Source: an uncultured Clostridia bacterium (lineage in GTDB: Bacteria > Bacillota > Clostridia > TANB77 > CAG-508). From it: a stretch of 15,617 nucleotides of DNA. The position numbers were made by a program, and so were the translations under genes. This document shows positions 7,741 through 14,770 of the stretch, one piece after another (position 1 is the first letter of the stretch; each line of letters begins with the position of its first letter). The stretch covers positions 1 to 15,617 of the forward strand of contig CAPBNZ010000003.1 of assembly GCA_948585895.1 (NCBI GenBank). Reading direction: 5' to 3'. The notes under the pieces were generated by a model, which was not told the origin of the DNA, made no database searches, and worked only from the letters and a program-made list of their open reading frames with translations.

Positions 7741-9054
7741 ATGAATAAGACAGAACCAAGAACATTAGCAGGGTTTATGGAATTATTGCCAAATGAGCAA
7801 ATACTATTCAATCAAATGAAAGAGACCATAGAAAAAACATATCAAAAATTTGGATTTTTACCACTAGACACACCAAATATAGAATTATCAGAAGTGTTAC
7901 TTGCCAAAGCAGGAGGAGAAACCGAAAAGCAAATTTATCGATTCACCAAAGGAGAAACGGATTTATCTTTAAGATTTGATTTAACGGTACCTCTTTCTAA
8001 ATATGTAGCTAAAAACTATGGAAATTTAAGTTTTCCCTTTAGAAGATATCAAATTGGGAAAGTATATCGTGGCGAAAAAACGCAAAAAGGGAGATTTCGT
8101 GAATTTTATCAATGTGATATTGATATTATTGGAGATGGAGAATTAGAAACTATTCATGATGCAGAGCTTCCAAGTATTATCTATACTATATTTAAGGAAT
8201 TAGGATTTGATAGTTTTACAATTTGTATCAATAATCGTAAAATATTAAATGGACTATTTGAAAGTTTGGGACAAAAAGAAAACGCAGTAGAAATATTAAG
8301 AATAATAGATAAAATTGATAAGATAGGAAAAGAAGCAATAATAGAAGAATTAACTAAATTAAAAATAAAAGATACAGAAATTGAAAAAATAATAAGTTTT
8401 ATAGAAATAGATGGAACATCACATGAAAAAATTAGAGAATTAGAAAACTTAGGAATTGAAAATGAAATCTATGTTAAAGGGGTAGAAGAATTAAAACAAG
8501 TAATAAAAAATATTGAACTATTTGGTGTTCCAGATAGTAACTTCAAAGTAGACTTAACCATTGCAAGAGGATTAGATTATTATACAGGAACTGTGTATGA
8601 AACCTTTTTAAATGATTACAGAGAATTAGGAAGTGTGTGTTCTGGAGGAAGATATGAAAATTTAGCAGAATATTATACTGACAAGAAATTGCCAGGAGTT
8701 GGAATATCGATTGGATTAACTAGATTATTTTATAAATTAAATGAACTAAACTTAATCAAAGCAAAACAAAAGTCAATTTCGCAAGTATTAATTATACCTA
8801 TGATAGAAGATTTAGAAAAACCAATTACATTAGCTACACAGTTAAGAAAACTGGGAATAAAAACAGAAGTATATTTAAACAATAAAAAACTAAAAGCTAA
8901 ATTCAAATATGCAGATAAGTTGAAAATTCCATATGTAATAGTAATAGGAGAAGATGAAATTGCTACTCATACAGTCAATATAAAAAATATGGCAACAGGA
9001 GAAGAAAAGAAAGTAAAATTATCAGCTAGTGAAATAATAAAGGAAATAAAATGA
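7741..9054 (+). CDS. hisS: Histidine--tRNA ligase
   Basis: The 437-residue class II synthetase charges tRNA-His in the cytoplasm. Motif 2 is seen as FRRYQIGKVYRGEKTQKGRFREFYQCDIDIIG-type sequence (about 100-131, in pieces), preceded by LRFDLTVPLSKY (78-88). The histidine-specific ARGLDYYTG follows (Arg276 to Gly283), and GGRYENLAEYY and GISIGLTRL are further histidine and motif 3 blocks. The C-terminal ~100 residues form the anticodon-binding domain, which separates it from the HisZ paralogue. The N-terminus reads RTLAGFMELLP where many HisRS have KGTQDxLP; this variant is known in some lineages. The ribosome site is unusually weak for this window, with only GAAAG some 15-20 nt upstream. The usual downstream aspS is absent; a convergent crp-type gene follows. 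Confidence 0.95.
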   Translation: MNKTEPRTLAGFMELLPNEQILFNQMKETIEKTYQKFGFLPLDTPNIELSEVLLAKAGGETEKQIYRFTKGETDLSLRFDLTVPLSKYVAKNYGNLSFPFRRYQIGKVYRGEKTQKGRFREFYQCDIDIIGDGELETIHDAELPSIIYTIFKELGFDSFTICINNRKILNGLFESLGQKENAVEILRIIDKIDKIGKEAIIEELTKLKIKDTEIEKIISFIEIDGTSHEKIRELENLGIENEIYVKGVEELKQVIKNIELFGVPDSNFKVDLTIARGLDYYTGTVYETFLNDYRELGSVCSGGRYENLAEYYTDKKLPGVGISIGLTRLFYKLNELNLIKAKQKSISQVLIIPMIEDLEKPITLATQLRKLGIKTEVYLNNKKLKAKFKYADKLKIPYVIVIGEDEIATHTVNIKNMATGEEKKVKLSASEIIKEIK

Positions 9055-9083
9055 AACAAGAGGGACAGGTCTTTTTGTTTCAT
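9051..9083. terminator. Bidirectional hairpin at the hisS/crp convergence
   Basis: ATGAAACAA (9051-9059) pairs perfectly with TTGTTTCAT (9075-9083), with further A-U and G-U pairs inside and a short loop. The hisS stop TGA (9052-9054) lies in one arm and the crp-type stop TGA (9082-9080, minus strand) in the other. On the minus strand the stem is followed by TTTTATTTCC, a fair U-rich tail; on the plus strand the 3' arm itself is U-rich. It probably ends both convergent transcripts. Confidence 0.6.
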
Positions 9084-9712
9084 TTGTAAAGTAGAGTAAT
9101 TTTATTACGATTTTTTTCAATAAAACCTTCTTCTTTTAGAAGCTTTAATTCCCTCATCATAGCACTTCTATCAACACTTAAATAGTCTGCTAAGTCAGTT
9201 AAAGAAAAGGGCAAAGAAAATGTTTTACTCAAATTTCTAGTGGATAACATAGCAAAGTAACCAATTAGTTTATCACGAGTCGATCTTTTGGTTAGTAATT
9301 CGATTCTCATATTTAAATCTGTGACCTTACTTAATATTAATTCTGGTAAATTTTCGGAAAGATATGGATGAAATTTACAATTAGTTTTGCATTTTGTATG
9401 AATATCATTATAACTATAAAAAAGAACTTCACATTTTTCACGAGCTTCTACTAGTAATTCATTATTAGTAGTAATTGTATAAAAAACTTCTCCAAAAACA
9501 TCATTTTTAGAAAAGTGTTCAACAATTGTTCTGTTTCCATTTAAGTCATAACGTACTAAATCAGCGTTTCCCATTACTAAAATACAAAATTGATTTCTTT
9601 TTTTAATGTAACTAGTAATTACCTCATTTTTAGAAAAGACTTTTTTTTGAACTCGTTGACAATTGTTTTCAAATTTGTGTATAAATTGATTTATATCAAA
9701 ATTAAGATTCAT
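9080..9712 (-). CDS. Crp/Fnr-family transcriptional regulator
   Basis: The 210-residue protein has the Crp/Fnr plan. An N-terminal cyclic-nucleotide-binding-like beta barrel is followed by a dimerisation helix (about 121-145) and a C-terminal winged helix-turn-helix (about 168-205), with FSLTDLADYLSVDRSAMMRELK as its core and DRSAMMREL as recognition helix. The barrel keeps DVFGEV but lacks the full cAMP-binding RxS signature, so cAMP is unlikely to be the effector. Cysteines are C18, C43, C94, C108 and C112. The C94/C108/C112 group plus C18 could bind a metal or Fe-S cluster or act as a redox switch, which is inference. CAGGAG precedes the ATG. It is divergent from nrdD, and matching dyads at both promoters suggest it regulates itself and nrdD. 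Confidence 0.9.
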   Translation of the reverse strand: MNLNFDINQFIHKFENNCQRVQKKVFSKNEVITSYIKKRNQFCILVMGNADLVRYDLNGNRTIVEHFSKNDVFGEVFYTITTNNELLVEAREKCEVLFYSYNDIHTKCKTNCKFHPYLSENLPELILSKVTDLNMRIELLTKRSTRDKLIGYFAMLSTRNLSKTFSLPFSLTDLADYLSVDRSAMMRELKLLKEEGFIEKNRNKITLLYK

Positions 9713-9750
9713 TTTTTTCTCCTGATTTTTATGTATTGTAAATTGTTTTT

Positions 9751-9779
9751 ATTATACTAAAAAAAAGTGGCAAATGCAA
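9751..9779 (-). promoter_or_regulatory. Promoter of the Crp/Fnr-type gene
   Basis: On the minus strand TTGCAT (9779-9774) and a perfect TATAAT (9756-9751) are 17 bp apart, about 40 bp upstream of the start codon. This is one of the best sigma-A promoters in the window. Its -35 box lies inside the dyad at 9767-9780. Confidence 0.75.
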
Positions 9780-9780
9780 C
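9767..9780 (-). promoter_or_regulatory. Candidate operator A (FNR-type dyad over the crp -35)
   Basis: The minus-strand sequence GTTGCATTTGCCAC is a 5-4-5 dyad, GTTGC-N4-GCAAC with one mismatch in the right half. It has the same 14-bp geometry as classical FNR sites and matches operator B at 12 of 14 positions. Because it covers the -35 hexamer, binding would block RNA polymerase, consistent with negative autoregulation. Confidence 0.5.
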
Positions 9781-9900
9781 AAAATACAATATGAATTTAA
9801 TATCTTTTGAAGCAATTTAGTTATAATATAAATGTAATAAAAATGTAATGTTCTTAAAAATACTACTCCAAGGCTATTTTAAAAGATAAAAAGAGAATTA

Positions 9901-9914
9901 GTTGCTTTTGCAAC
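9901..9914 (+). promoter_or_regulatory. Candidate operator B (FNR-type dyad upstream of nrdD)
   Basis: GTTGCTTTTGCAAC is a perfect 5-4-5 inverted repeat. It lies 21 bp upstream of the nrdD -10 box, and its centre (9907.5) is about 40 bp before the inferred transcription start near 9948. That is the class II activator position typical of FNR/CRP family members. The similarity to operator A points to the neighbouring Crp/Fnr-type protein as the binder. Confidence 0.55.
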
Positions 9915-9935
9915 AGAAAAAATAAAATCTTACTA

Positions 9936-9941
9936 TATAAT
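9936..9941 (+). promoter_or_regulatory. nrdD -10 box (no good -35)
   Basis: TATAAT is perfect, but the 17-bp-distant position (9913-9918, ACAGAA) bears no resemblance to TTGACA. A promoter with a good -10, a poor -35 and an activator dyad near -41 is the usual design of an activator-dependent gene. A second TATAAT at 9822-9827 also lacks a clear partner. Confidence 0.5.
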
Positions 9942-9975
9942 AAAAACAGATTATGAGGGAAGGAATAGGAGAAAA

Positions 9976-12195
9976 ATGAAAATCATCAAAAGAGATGGAA
10001 GAGCTGTTGGAGAGTTTTTCAGAAAAAAGAGGCAATCAGGAGCTGTAGATTATGATAGAGAAAAAATTCAAACTGCAATTGAAAAAGCTAACAAAGAAGT
10101 AAGAATAAAAGAAAGAGCTGGTAAAGAAGAAATTAAAGGCATTATTCAATACATTGAAGAGTTGGGCAAAAAAAGAATGTTAGTAGAAGACATTCAAGAT
10201 ATTATTGAAGAAAAACTAATGGAATTAGGAAAATATGAATTGTCTAAGAAATATATTGTATATCGTTATACGAGAGCATTAGTCAGAAAGCAAAATACAA
10301 CAGATGAATCGATATTGGGCTTAATTCGTAATGAAAACAAGGAATTAGCGGAAGAAAACTCTAATAAAAATACATTACTTGCTTCTACCCAAAGAGATTA
10401 TATAGCAGGAGAAGTATCAAGAGACTTAACCAAAAGACTATTACTTCCAGAAAAAATAGTAAAAGCAGATGCAGAAGGAGTCATTCATTTTCATGATGCA
10501 GACTATTTTGTACAACCAATCTTTAATTGTTGTTTAATTAATATAAAAGATATGTTAGACAATGGTACAGTTATGAATGGAAAGATGATAGAAACACCAA
10601 AGAGTTTTCAAGTAGCTTGCACAATAATTACACAGATTATTGCAGCAGTAGCAAGTAACCAATATGGTGGACAGTCAGTAGATTTAATTCATTTAGGAAA
10701 ATATCTAAGAAAAAGTTATGAAAAAATAGAAAAAGAAATACAAGAAAAATATAAAGGAAGGGTACCAAATCAAGTCCTTAAAGAAATGATTCAGGATAGA
10801 CTAAAAGTAGAATTGAAAGCAGGAGTTCAAACGATTCAATATCAAATCAATACATTGATGACAACCAATGGACAATCTCCATTTGTAACATTATTTTTAC
10901 ACTTAGAAAAAGATGACCCATATATGAAAGAAAATGCGATGATTATTGAAGAGGTTATAAAACAAAGAATAAAGGGAATGAAAAATGATAAAGGTGTTTA
11001 TGTAACACCTGCTTTCCCAAAGTTAGTATATGTATTAGATGAATTTAACAATCTAACAGGAGGAGAATATGACTACTTAACTAAATTAGCTGTTAAATGT
11101 TCTGCTAAGAGGATGTATCCAGATTACATTTCTGCTAAAAAGATGCGTGAGAATTATGAAGGAAATATATTTAGCCCAATGGGATGTAGAAGCTTTTTAT
11201 CGCCATGGAAAGATGAAAAAGGAAACTACCAGTTTGAGGGAAGATTTAATCAGGGTGTAGTGAGTATTAATTTGCCACAGATAGGAATTGTAGCAGATGG
11301 GGATGAAGAGAAATTTTGGAAAGAATTTGATGAAAGATTAGAATTGTGTAAAGAAGCTTTAATGTGCAGGCATTATGCATTATTGGGAACAAAATCAGAT
11401 ATTAGTCCAATTCATTGGCAATATGGAGCAATTGCTCGTCTACCAAAAGGAGAAAAAATCGATAAATTATTATTTGGAGGATATTCTACTATTTCATTGG
11501 GATATATTGGCTTGTATGAAGTAACAAAACGAATGACAGGAGAGTCTCATACTACGCAAAAAGGTCATGAATTTGCACAAAAGGTTATGAAACATTTAAG
11601 AGAAGTGGTTGATAAATGGAAAAAGGAAACGAATATTGGATTTGCTTTATATGGTACACCAGCAGAAAGTTTATGTTATAAGTTTGCAAGAATTGATAAA
11701 GAGAGATTTGGAACGATTAAAGATATAACAGATAAAGGATATTATACCAATTCTTATCATGTGGATGTCAGAGAAAAAATTGATGCTTTTGAAAAATTAT
11801 CTTTTGAAAGTGAGTTTCAAGAGATATCATCAGGAGGTTCTATTTCCTATATCGAAATTCCAAATATGAACAAAAATCTAGAAGCGTTAGAAACAGTTGT
11901 AAAATTTATTTATGACAATATTCAATATGCAGAATTTAATACAGAATCTGTCGTTAAATTTATTTATGATAACATTCAATATGCTGAATTTAACACCAAA
12001 TCAGACTTCTGCCACGAATGTGGATTTGACGGAGAAATTATCATCAACAAAGAAAATGAGTGGCAATGTCCAAATTGTGGCAATAAAGACCATGCTAAAA
12101 TGACAGTAGTTAGAAGAACTTGTGGATATTTGGGAGAAAACTTTTGGAATGTTGGAAAGACAAAAGAAATTAAACAAAGAGTGATGCATTTGTAA
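9976..12195 (+). CDS. nrdD: Anaerobic ribonucleoside-triphosphate reductase (class III)
   Basis: The 739-residue glycyl-radical enzyme reduces NTPs to dNTPs without oxygen. An N-terminal ATP-cone (MKIIKRDGRAV, about 1-95) gives allosteric control. The catalytic barrel has VIHFHDADYF followed by NCC (C185-C186) and GCRSFLSPW (C404), the expected active-site cysteines. The C-terminus carries a four-Cys zinc ribbon (CHECG and CPNCG) and RRTCGYLG, where Gly717 is the expected radical site. Odd feature: residues 641-658 and 659-676 are a tandem duplication of VVKFIYDNIQYAEFNT plus two residues, just before the zinc ribbon; the family normally has one copy. Its activase gene nrdG, usually adjacent, is not in this window. 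AGGAG lies 4 nt before the ATG. Confidence 0.96.
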   Translation: MKIIKRDGRAVGEFFRKKRQSGAVDYDREKIQTAIEKANKEVRIKERAGKEEIKGIIQYIEELGKKRMLVEDIQDIIEEKLMELGKYELSKKYIVYRYTRALVRKQNTTDESILGLIRNENKELAEENSNKNTLLASTQRDYIAGEVSRDLTKRLLLPEKIVKADAEGVIHFHDADYFVQPIFNCCLINIKDMLDNGTVMNGKMIETPKSFQVACTIITQIIAAVASNQYGGQSVDLIHLGKYLRKSYEKIEKEIQEKYKGRVPNQVLKEMIQDRLKVELKAGVQTIQYQINTLMTTNGQSPFVTLFLHLEKDDPYMKENAMIIEEVIKQRIKGMKNDKGVYVTPAFPKLVYVLDEFNNLTGGEYDYLTKLAVKCSAKRMYPDYISAKKMRENYEGNIFSPMGCRSFLSPWKDEKGNYQFEGRFNQGVVSINLPQIGIVADGDEEKFWKEFDERLELCKEALMCRHYALLGTKSDISPIHWQYGAIARLPKGEKIDKLLFGGYSTISLGYIGLYEVTKRMTGESHTTQKGHEFAQKVMKHLREVVDKWKKETNIGFALYGTPAESLCYKFARIDKERFGTIKDITDKGYYTNSYHVDVREKIDAFEKLSFESEFQEISSGGSISYIEIPNMNKNLEALETVVKFIYDNIQYAEFNTESVVKFIYDNIQYAEFNTKSDFCHECGFDGEIIINKENEWQCPNCGNKDHAKMTVVRRTCGYLGENFWNVGKTKEIKQRVMHL
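11896..12003 (+). repeat. nrdD: 54-bp in-frame tandem duplication inside nrdD
   Basis: Copy 1 is 11896-11949 and copy 2 is 11950-12003, 18 codons each. They differ at nine nucleotides. Eight changes are synonymous and one changes Glu to Lys, so the encoded peptides are nearly identical while the DNA has diverged. Copy 1 has the family-typical left junction (LEALET before it); copy 2 has the typical right junction (NTKSDFCHECG). Confidence 0.95.
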
Positions 12196-12228
12196 AAGAG
12201 AAAGGACTTTTTAGGTAGTTTTTGTATA

Positions 12229-12257
12229 TTGACTAAAGTTTTAATAAATGTTATAAT
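12229..12257 (+). promoter_or_regulatory. Strong promoter of the 77-residue orphan
   Basis: TTGACT (12229-12234) and TATAAT (12252-12257) with exactly 17 bp between them is the closest match to the sigma-A consensus in the window. The expected start is near 12264, giving a leader of about 52 nt. The nrdD 3' end before it shows no convincing terminator. Confidence 0.8.
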
Positions 12258-12268
12258 ATAAACTATCA

Positions 12269-12299
12269 ACGCTTGTGTCAGCGTATCCAAATAGACACA
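12269..12299 (+). promoter_or_regulatory. Structured leader, candidate pseudoknot or alternating hairpins
   Basis: ACGCT (12269-12273) pairs with AGCGT (12280-12284) around the loop TGTGTC (12274-12279). That loop is itself fully complementary to GACACA (12294-12299), a few nt before the AAAGGA ribosome site. The pairings could form an H-type pseudoknot or compete with each other. Read as DNA, TGTGTC-N14-GACACA is also an inverted repeat that a repressor could bind. I cannot match it to a known riboswitch class. Confidence 0.35.
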
Positions 12300-12315
12300 T
12301 ATAGAAAGGATTCGT

Positions 12316-12549
12316 ATGGGGTTTTCATATGGATATGGCGGAATACCAGTTGCAAATGGCAGAGATCGGTTACTAGAAGATTTGCTTAGAGCAGAAAGAG
12401 ACCTTCGAAATTATAATGAATGTCTCAAGCAGCCAATCGGATCTTCCGCATGGGAGTTTGCAGCACATACTTCTAAAAAACAGTATGAAAATGCTGTTAG
12501 AAGTGCCAAAAAAGCCCTGGAAGAGTATGACTTGCTACATTTTAATTAA
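12316..12549 (+). CDS. Hypothetical protein, 77 residues
   Basis: I do not recognise this family. After a Gly/Tyr-rich start (MGFSYGYGGIPVANG) the rest looks like a short helical hairpin: RDRLLEDLLRAERDLRNYNE and a second amphipathic segment with QYENAVRSAKKALEEYD. It has one Cys and no signal or membrane segment. The gene is monocistronic, with its own consensus promoter, a structured leader, AAAGGA before the ATG and a powerful terminator after it, all signs of a real and strongly expressed gene. Codon choice (CGG, CTC, ATC, TCC, GCC, CTG) is less AT-biased than in its neighbours, which hints at transfer. A small regulatory or phage-derived protein is possible; no function is proposed. Confidence 0.75.
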   Translation: MGFSYGYGGIPVANGRDRLLEDLLRAERDLRNYNECLKQPIGSSAWEFAAHTSKKQYENAVRSAKKALEEYDLLHFN

Positions 12550-12561
12550 AATGTAGTGAGT

Positions 12562-12610
12562 CAAAAAACAGGTAAGGGAATGATTAAAAAATTCTCTTGC
12601 CTGTTTTTTG
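12562..12610. terminator. Strong bidirectional intrinsic terminator
   Basis: CAAAAAACAGG (12562-12572) pairs with CCTGTTTTTTG (12600-12610), and the inner TAAGGGAAT (12573-12581) pairs with ATTCTCTTG (12591-12599). The stem is about 20 bp with a 9-nt loop. A T6 run lies at the 3' side on either strand. It ends the 77-residue orphan on the plus strand and the murT-gatD operon, whose last stop is 5 bp away, on the minus strand. Confidence 0.92.
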
Positions 12611-12614
12611 CTAT

Positions 12615-13355
12615 TTAATTGGAAAATTTTAAGAGTAATTGTTCTCTACACTTATTTTCAAAAGTATCGTCTAAAGGTTGTAAGGTAATATCTTCATTAT
12701 ATTTTCTATCAAGACAATATTTTATAATGTAATCTGTAAGTTCTGGATTCTTAACAAGTAAGGGACCGTGTAAATAAGTAGCAATTACATTATCCATAAA
12801 AAAACCTTCTTGCGTATCATCAAATTTATTACCATTACCAAATAACACTGTTCCCAAAGGAGTAGTAACATGATAGGTTTGACCACCATGGTTTTCGAAA
12901 CCAATAATTTTAGTTTTTTTGTTATTTAATTTTGATTCAATAACAATATTACCAATACATCTTTTTTTTCTATCAGGAAAGGCTTCTGTATAATAATCAA
13001 AAATTTCTAATCCAGGAATCATATTTCCCTCAACATCTTTATAATATTTACCAAATAATTGATAAGCCCCACAAATTAATAAGAAAAATACGCCATCATG
13101 AATAGCTTCTTTAATTGAAGTTTTATACTGGATTAAATCTTGGGCTAAAATAGATTGTTCTTGGTCAGCACCACCACCAGCAAAGACTAAATCGTAATTC
13201 TTAAAATCAGGAGGTGTATCACCAATTGAATATGGCTCAATTATGGCATGGAAACCACGTTGTTCTAATCGATAACGTAAAACTTGAATATTTCCAAAAT
13301 CACCATATAATTCAAGTATGTCTGGGTAAAGGTATAATATTTTTAATTCTTTCAT
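12615..13355 (-). CDS. gatD: Lipid II isoglutaminyl synthase, glutamine amidotransferase subunit GatD
   Basis: The 246-residue class I glutaminase supplies ammonia from glutamine to MurT, which amidates the alpha-carboxyl of D-Glu in lipid II at the cytoplasmic membrane face. The start LKILYLYPDILELYGDFGNI is the GatD signature. The nucleophile is Cys95 in LLICGAYQLFG, the catalytic His is His196 in ATYLHGP, and the oxyanion-type glycines lie in FAGGGADQEQ. Residues in FPDRKKRCIGN fit the substrate-binding Arg region. Length is normal. AAGGAGGAA precedes the ATG. It follows murT by 20 nt on the same strand and is the last gene before a strong terminator. Confidence 0.95.
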   Translation of the reverse strand: MKELKILYLYPDILELYGDFGNIQVLRYRLEQRGFHAIIEPYSIGDTPPDFKNYDLVFAGGGADQEQSILAQDLIQYKTSIKEAIHDGVFFLLICGAYQLFGKYYKDVEGNMIPGLEIFDYYTEAFPDRKKRCIGNIVIESKLNNKKTKIIGFENHGGQTYHVTTPLGTVLFGNGNKFDDTQEGFFMDNVIATYLHGPLLVKNPELTDYIIKYCLDRKYNEDITLQPLDDTFENKCREQLLLKFSN

Positions 13356-13375
13356 AAATTCCTCCTTTTTATTTT

Positions 13376-14689
13376 TTATTGCTTCAATATTTCATTCCTT
13401 GTTGGTTGTAAAGAAGTATAATTGGCAATCACATATTTTTTGGCAGTAGTTTGATAAAAGCTTTTAACGGCTTCATGCAAATCCAAATAAGGTTCAATTT
13501 TATCAATAGGAAATCCAGCAGTTTTAATGCGAATAGCAATATCATAAGCACGGGTACCTGATGTAATAATTCTAGATACATGATTTAAAGTATCAAAGTT
13601 GATGTCCCAAATCCAAGATACATCATGACCATCTGCTAGGTTATCATTCAAAACGAATAGTAATTCTTTTTCTTCCTCATCTTCATTTAAAATTCTTAAG
13701 GTAACATTAGCACCAGTTGGATTTTTAGCTAAGTTTAGGATGGTTGGAATATTTTTTATGGTAAGTTCTTCTAATCTGCCATTATTAAGGACGAAATTGG
13801 ATAAGGCTTTTTTTATTATTTTTGTATCAATATGATATAAGCTAGCACAAGCAATAACAGCTATAAAATTGTAGATATGGTAGATACTATTAAACTTTAT
13901 CTGATAAGTAAGGTCATTTACTATAAAGGTTCTACTTTTTAAGTCCACATTACTTGCTAATTGATAAATTTTATTATCTCCATAATTACAATTTGGACAT
14001 TTGAATTTTCCAATGTGAGAATATTGATAATATTCATATTCAATACGGGTGTTGCAAAATGGACAAAATTTTCCTTCACCAGCTTCTTTTATCTCTTGGG
14101 TAGCATAGGCATATTTTTCCACACTAATATAATATACAGTATGATTTTCTGGGTTAGCTTGTCCAAGTCTTGCCACATTCGGATCATCATTGTTTAAAAT
14201 TAAATTTCCTGTGTAAGTTTTTAGAAATTCATTAATTTTTAAAATTAGGGATTCTACTTCACCATTTCTATCTAACTGGTCACGGAAAAAGTTAAGAATT
14301 ACTAGGGTATCTAACTTTAAATCTTTAAAAATAACTGGAATATAGCCTTCATCTACTTCAAAAACCAAATAATCAGCTTTTATTTTACCAGTTAAAGTGC
14401 AATTTTTTAAAAGAGTTGATAAAATACCTGTCTCCATATTATTTCCTTCTGTATTACTGATTATTTTTTTACCAGCAGTTTTTAAAACATATCCAATTGC
14501 ATTGTTTGTCATGGTTTTTCCATTCGTTGCTGTTATGGCTATGATAGGACAAGTAATTTTGAAATACCTAAATATGTTAGGATTCCAATCATAAGCTATC
14601 TTACCTAAAAAGTTACCTCCATTTTTGCCTGCGATTTTTAGTCCTAAATATAGTATTTTCATAACCAATAGTATAAAAAAATTCTTCAT
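13376..14689 (-). CDS. murT: Lipid II isoglutaminyl synthase, Mur ligase-like subunit MurT
   Basis: The 437-residue protein pairs with GatD to convert D-Glu to D-isoglutamine in the peptidoglycan stem, a step needed for efficient cross-linking in many Gram-positives. The Mur-ligase ATP site is ITATNGKT (52-59), with EVDEGY (111-116) and NFFRDQLDRNGEVE (133-146) following. The MurT-specific zinc ribbon has Cys209, Cys212, Cys231 and Cys234, and Asp356 in DGHDVSWIWD corresponds to the proposed catalytic Asp (D349 in S. aureus, from memory). The C-terminal DUF1727 domain contains NPTGANVTLRIL. The hydrophobic N-terminus (FFILLVMKILYLGLKIAG) may be a membrane-associated helix. AAGGAGAAC precedes the ATG. 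Confidence 0.96.
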   Translation of the reverse strand: MKNFFILLVMKILYLGLKIAGKNGGNFLGKIAYDWNPNIFRYFKITCPIIAITATNGKTMTNNAIGYVLKTAGKKIISNTEGNNMETGILSTLLKNCTLTGKIKADYLVFEVDEGYIPVIFKDLKLDTLVILNFFRDQLDRNGEVESLILKINEFLKTYTGNLILNNDDPNVARLGQANPENHTVYYISVEKYAYATQEIKEAGEGKFCPFCNTRIEYEYYQYSHIGKFKCPNCNYGDNKIYQLASNVDLKSRTFIVNDLTYQIKFNSIYHIYNFIAVIACASLYHIDTKIIKKALSNFVLNNGRLEELTIKNIPTILNLAKNPTGANVTLRILNEDEEEKELLFVLNDNLADGHDVSWIWDINFDTLNHVSRIITSGTRAYDIAIRIKTAGFPIDKIEPYLDLHEAVKSFYQTTAKKYVIANYTSLQPTRNEILKQ

Positions 14690-14716
14690 ATTTTGTTCTC
14701 CTTATAATTTTGTATT

Positions 14717-14745
14717 ATTATATCACAAGAAAACAAGATAGACAA
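14717..14745 (-). promoter_or_regulatory. Promoter of the murT-gatD operon
   Basis: On the minus strand TTGTCT (14745-14740) and a perfect TATAAT (14722-14717) are 17 bp apart, about 28 bp upstream of the murT start codon. No operator-like dyad overlaps it. Confidence 0.7.
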
Positions 14746-14770
14746 GAAAGTATAATATTTGATTTTTCTC

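Noticed and set aside
11912..12290. Several short frames overlapping the end of nrdD on both strands
   Set aside because: They lie over the zinc ribbon and radical motif of nrdD and show no family features or ribosome sites.
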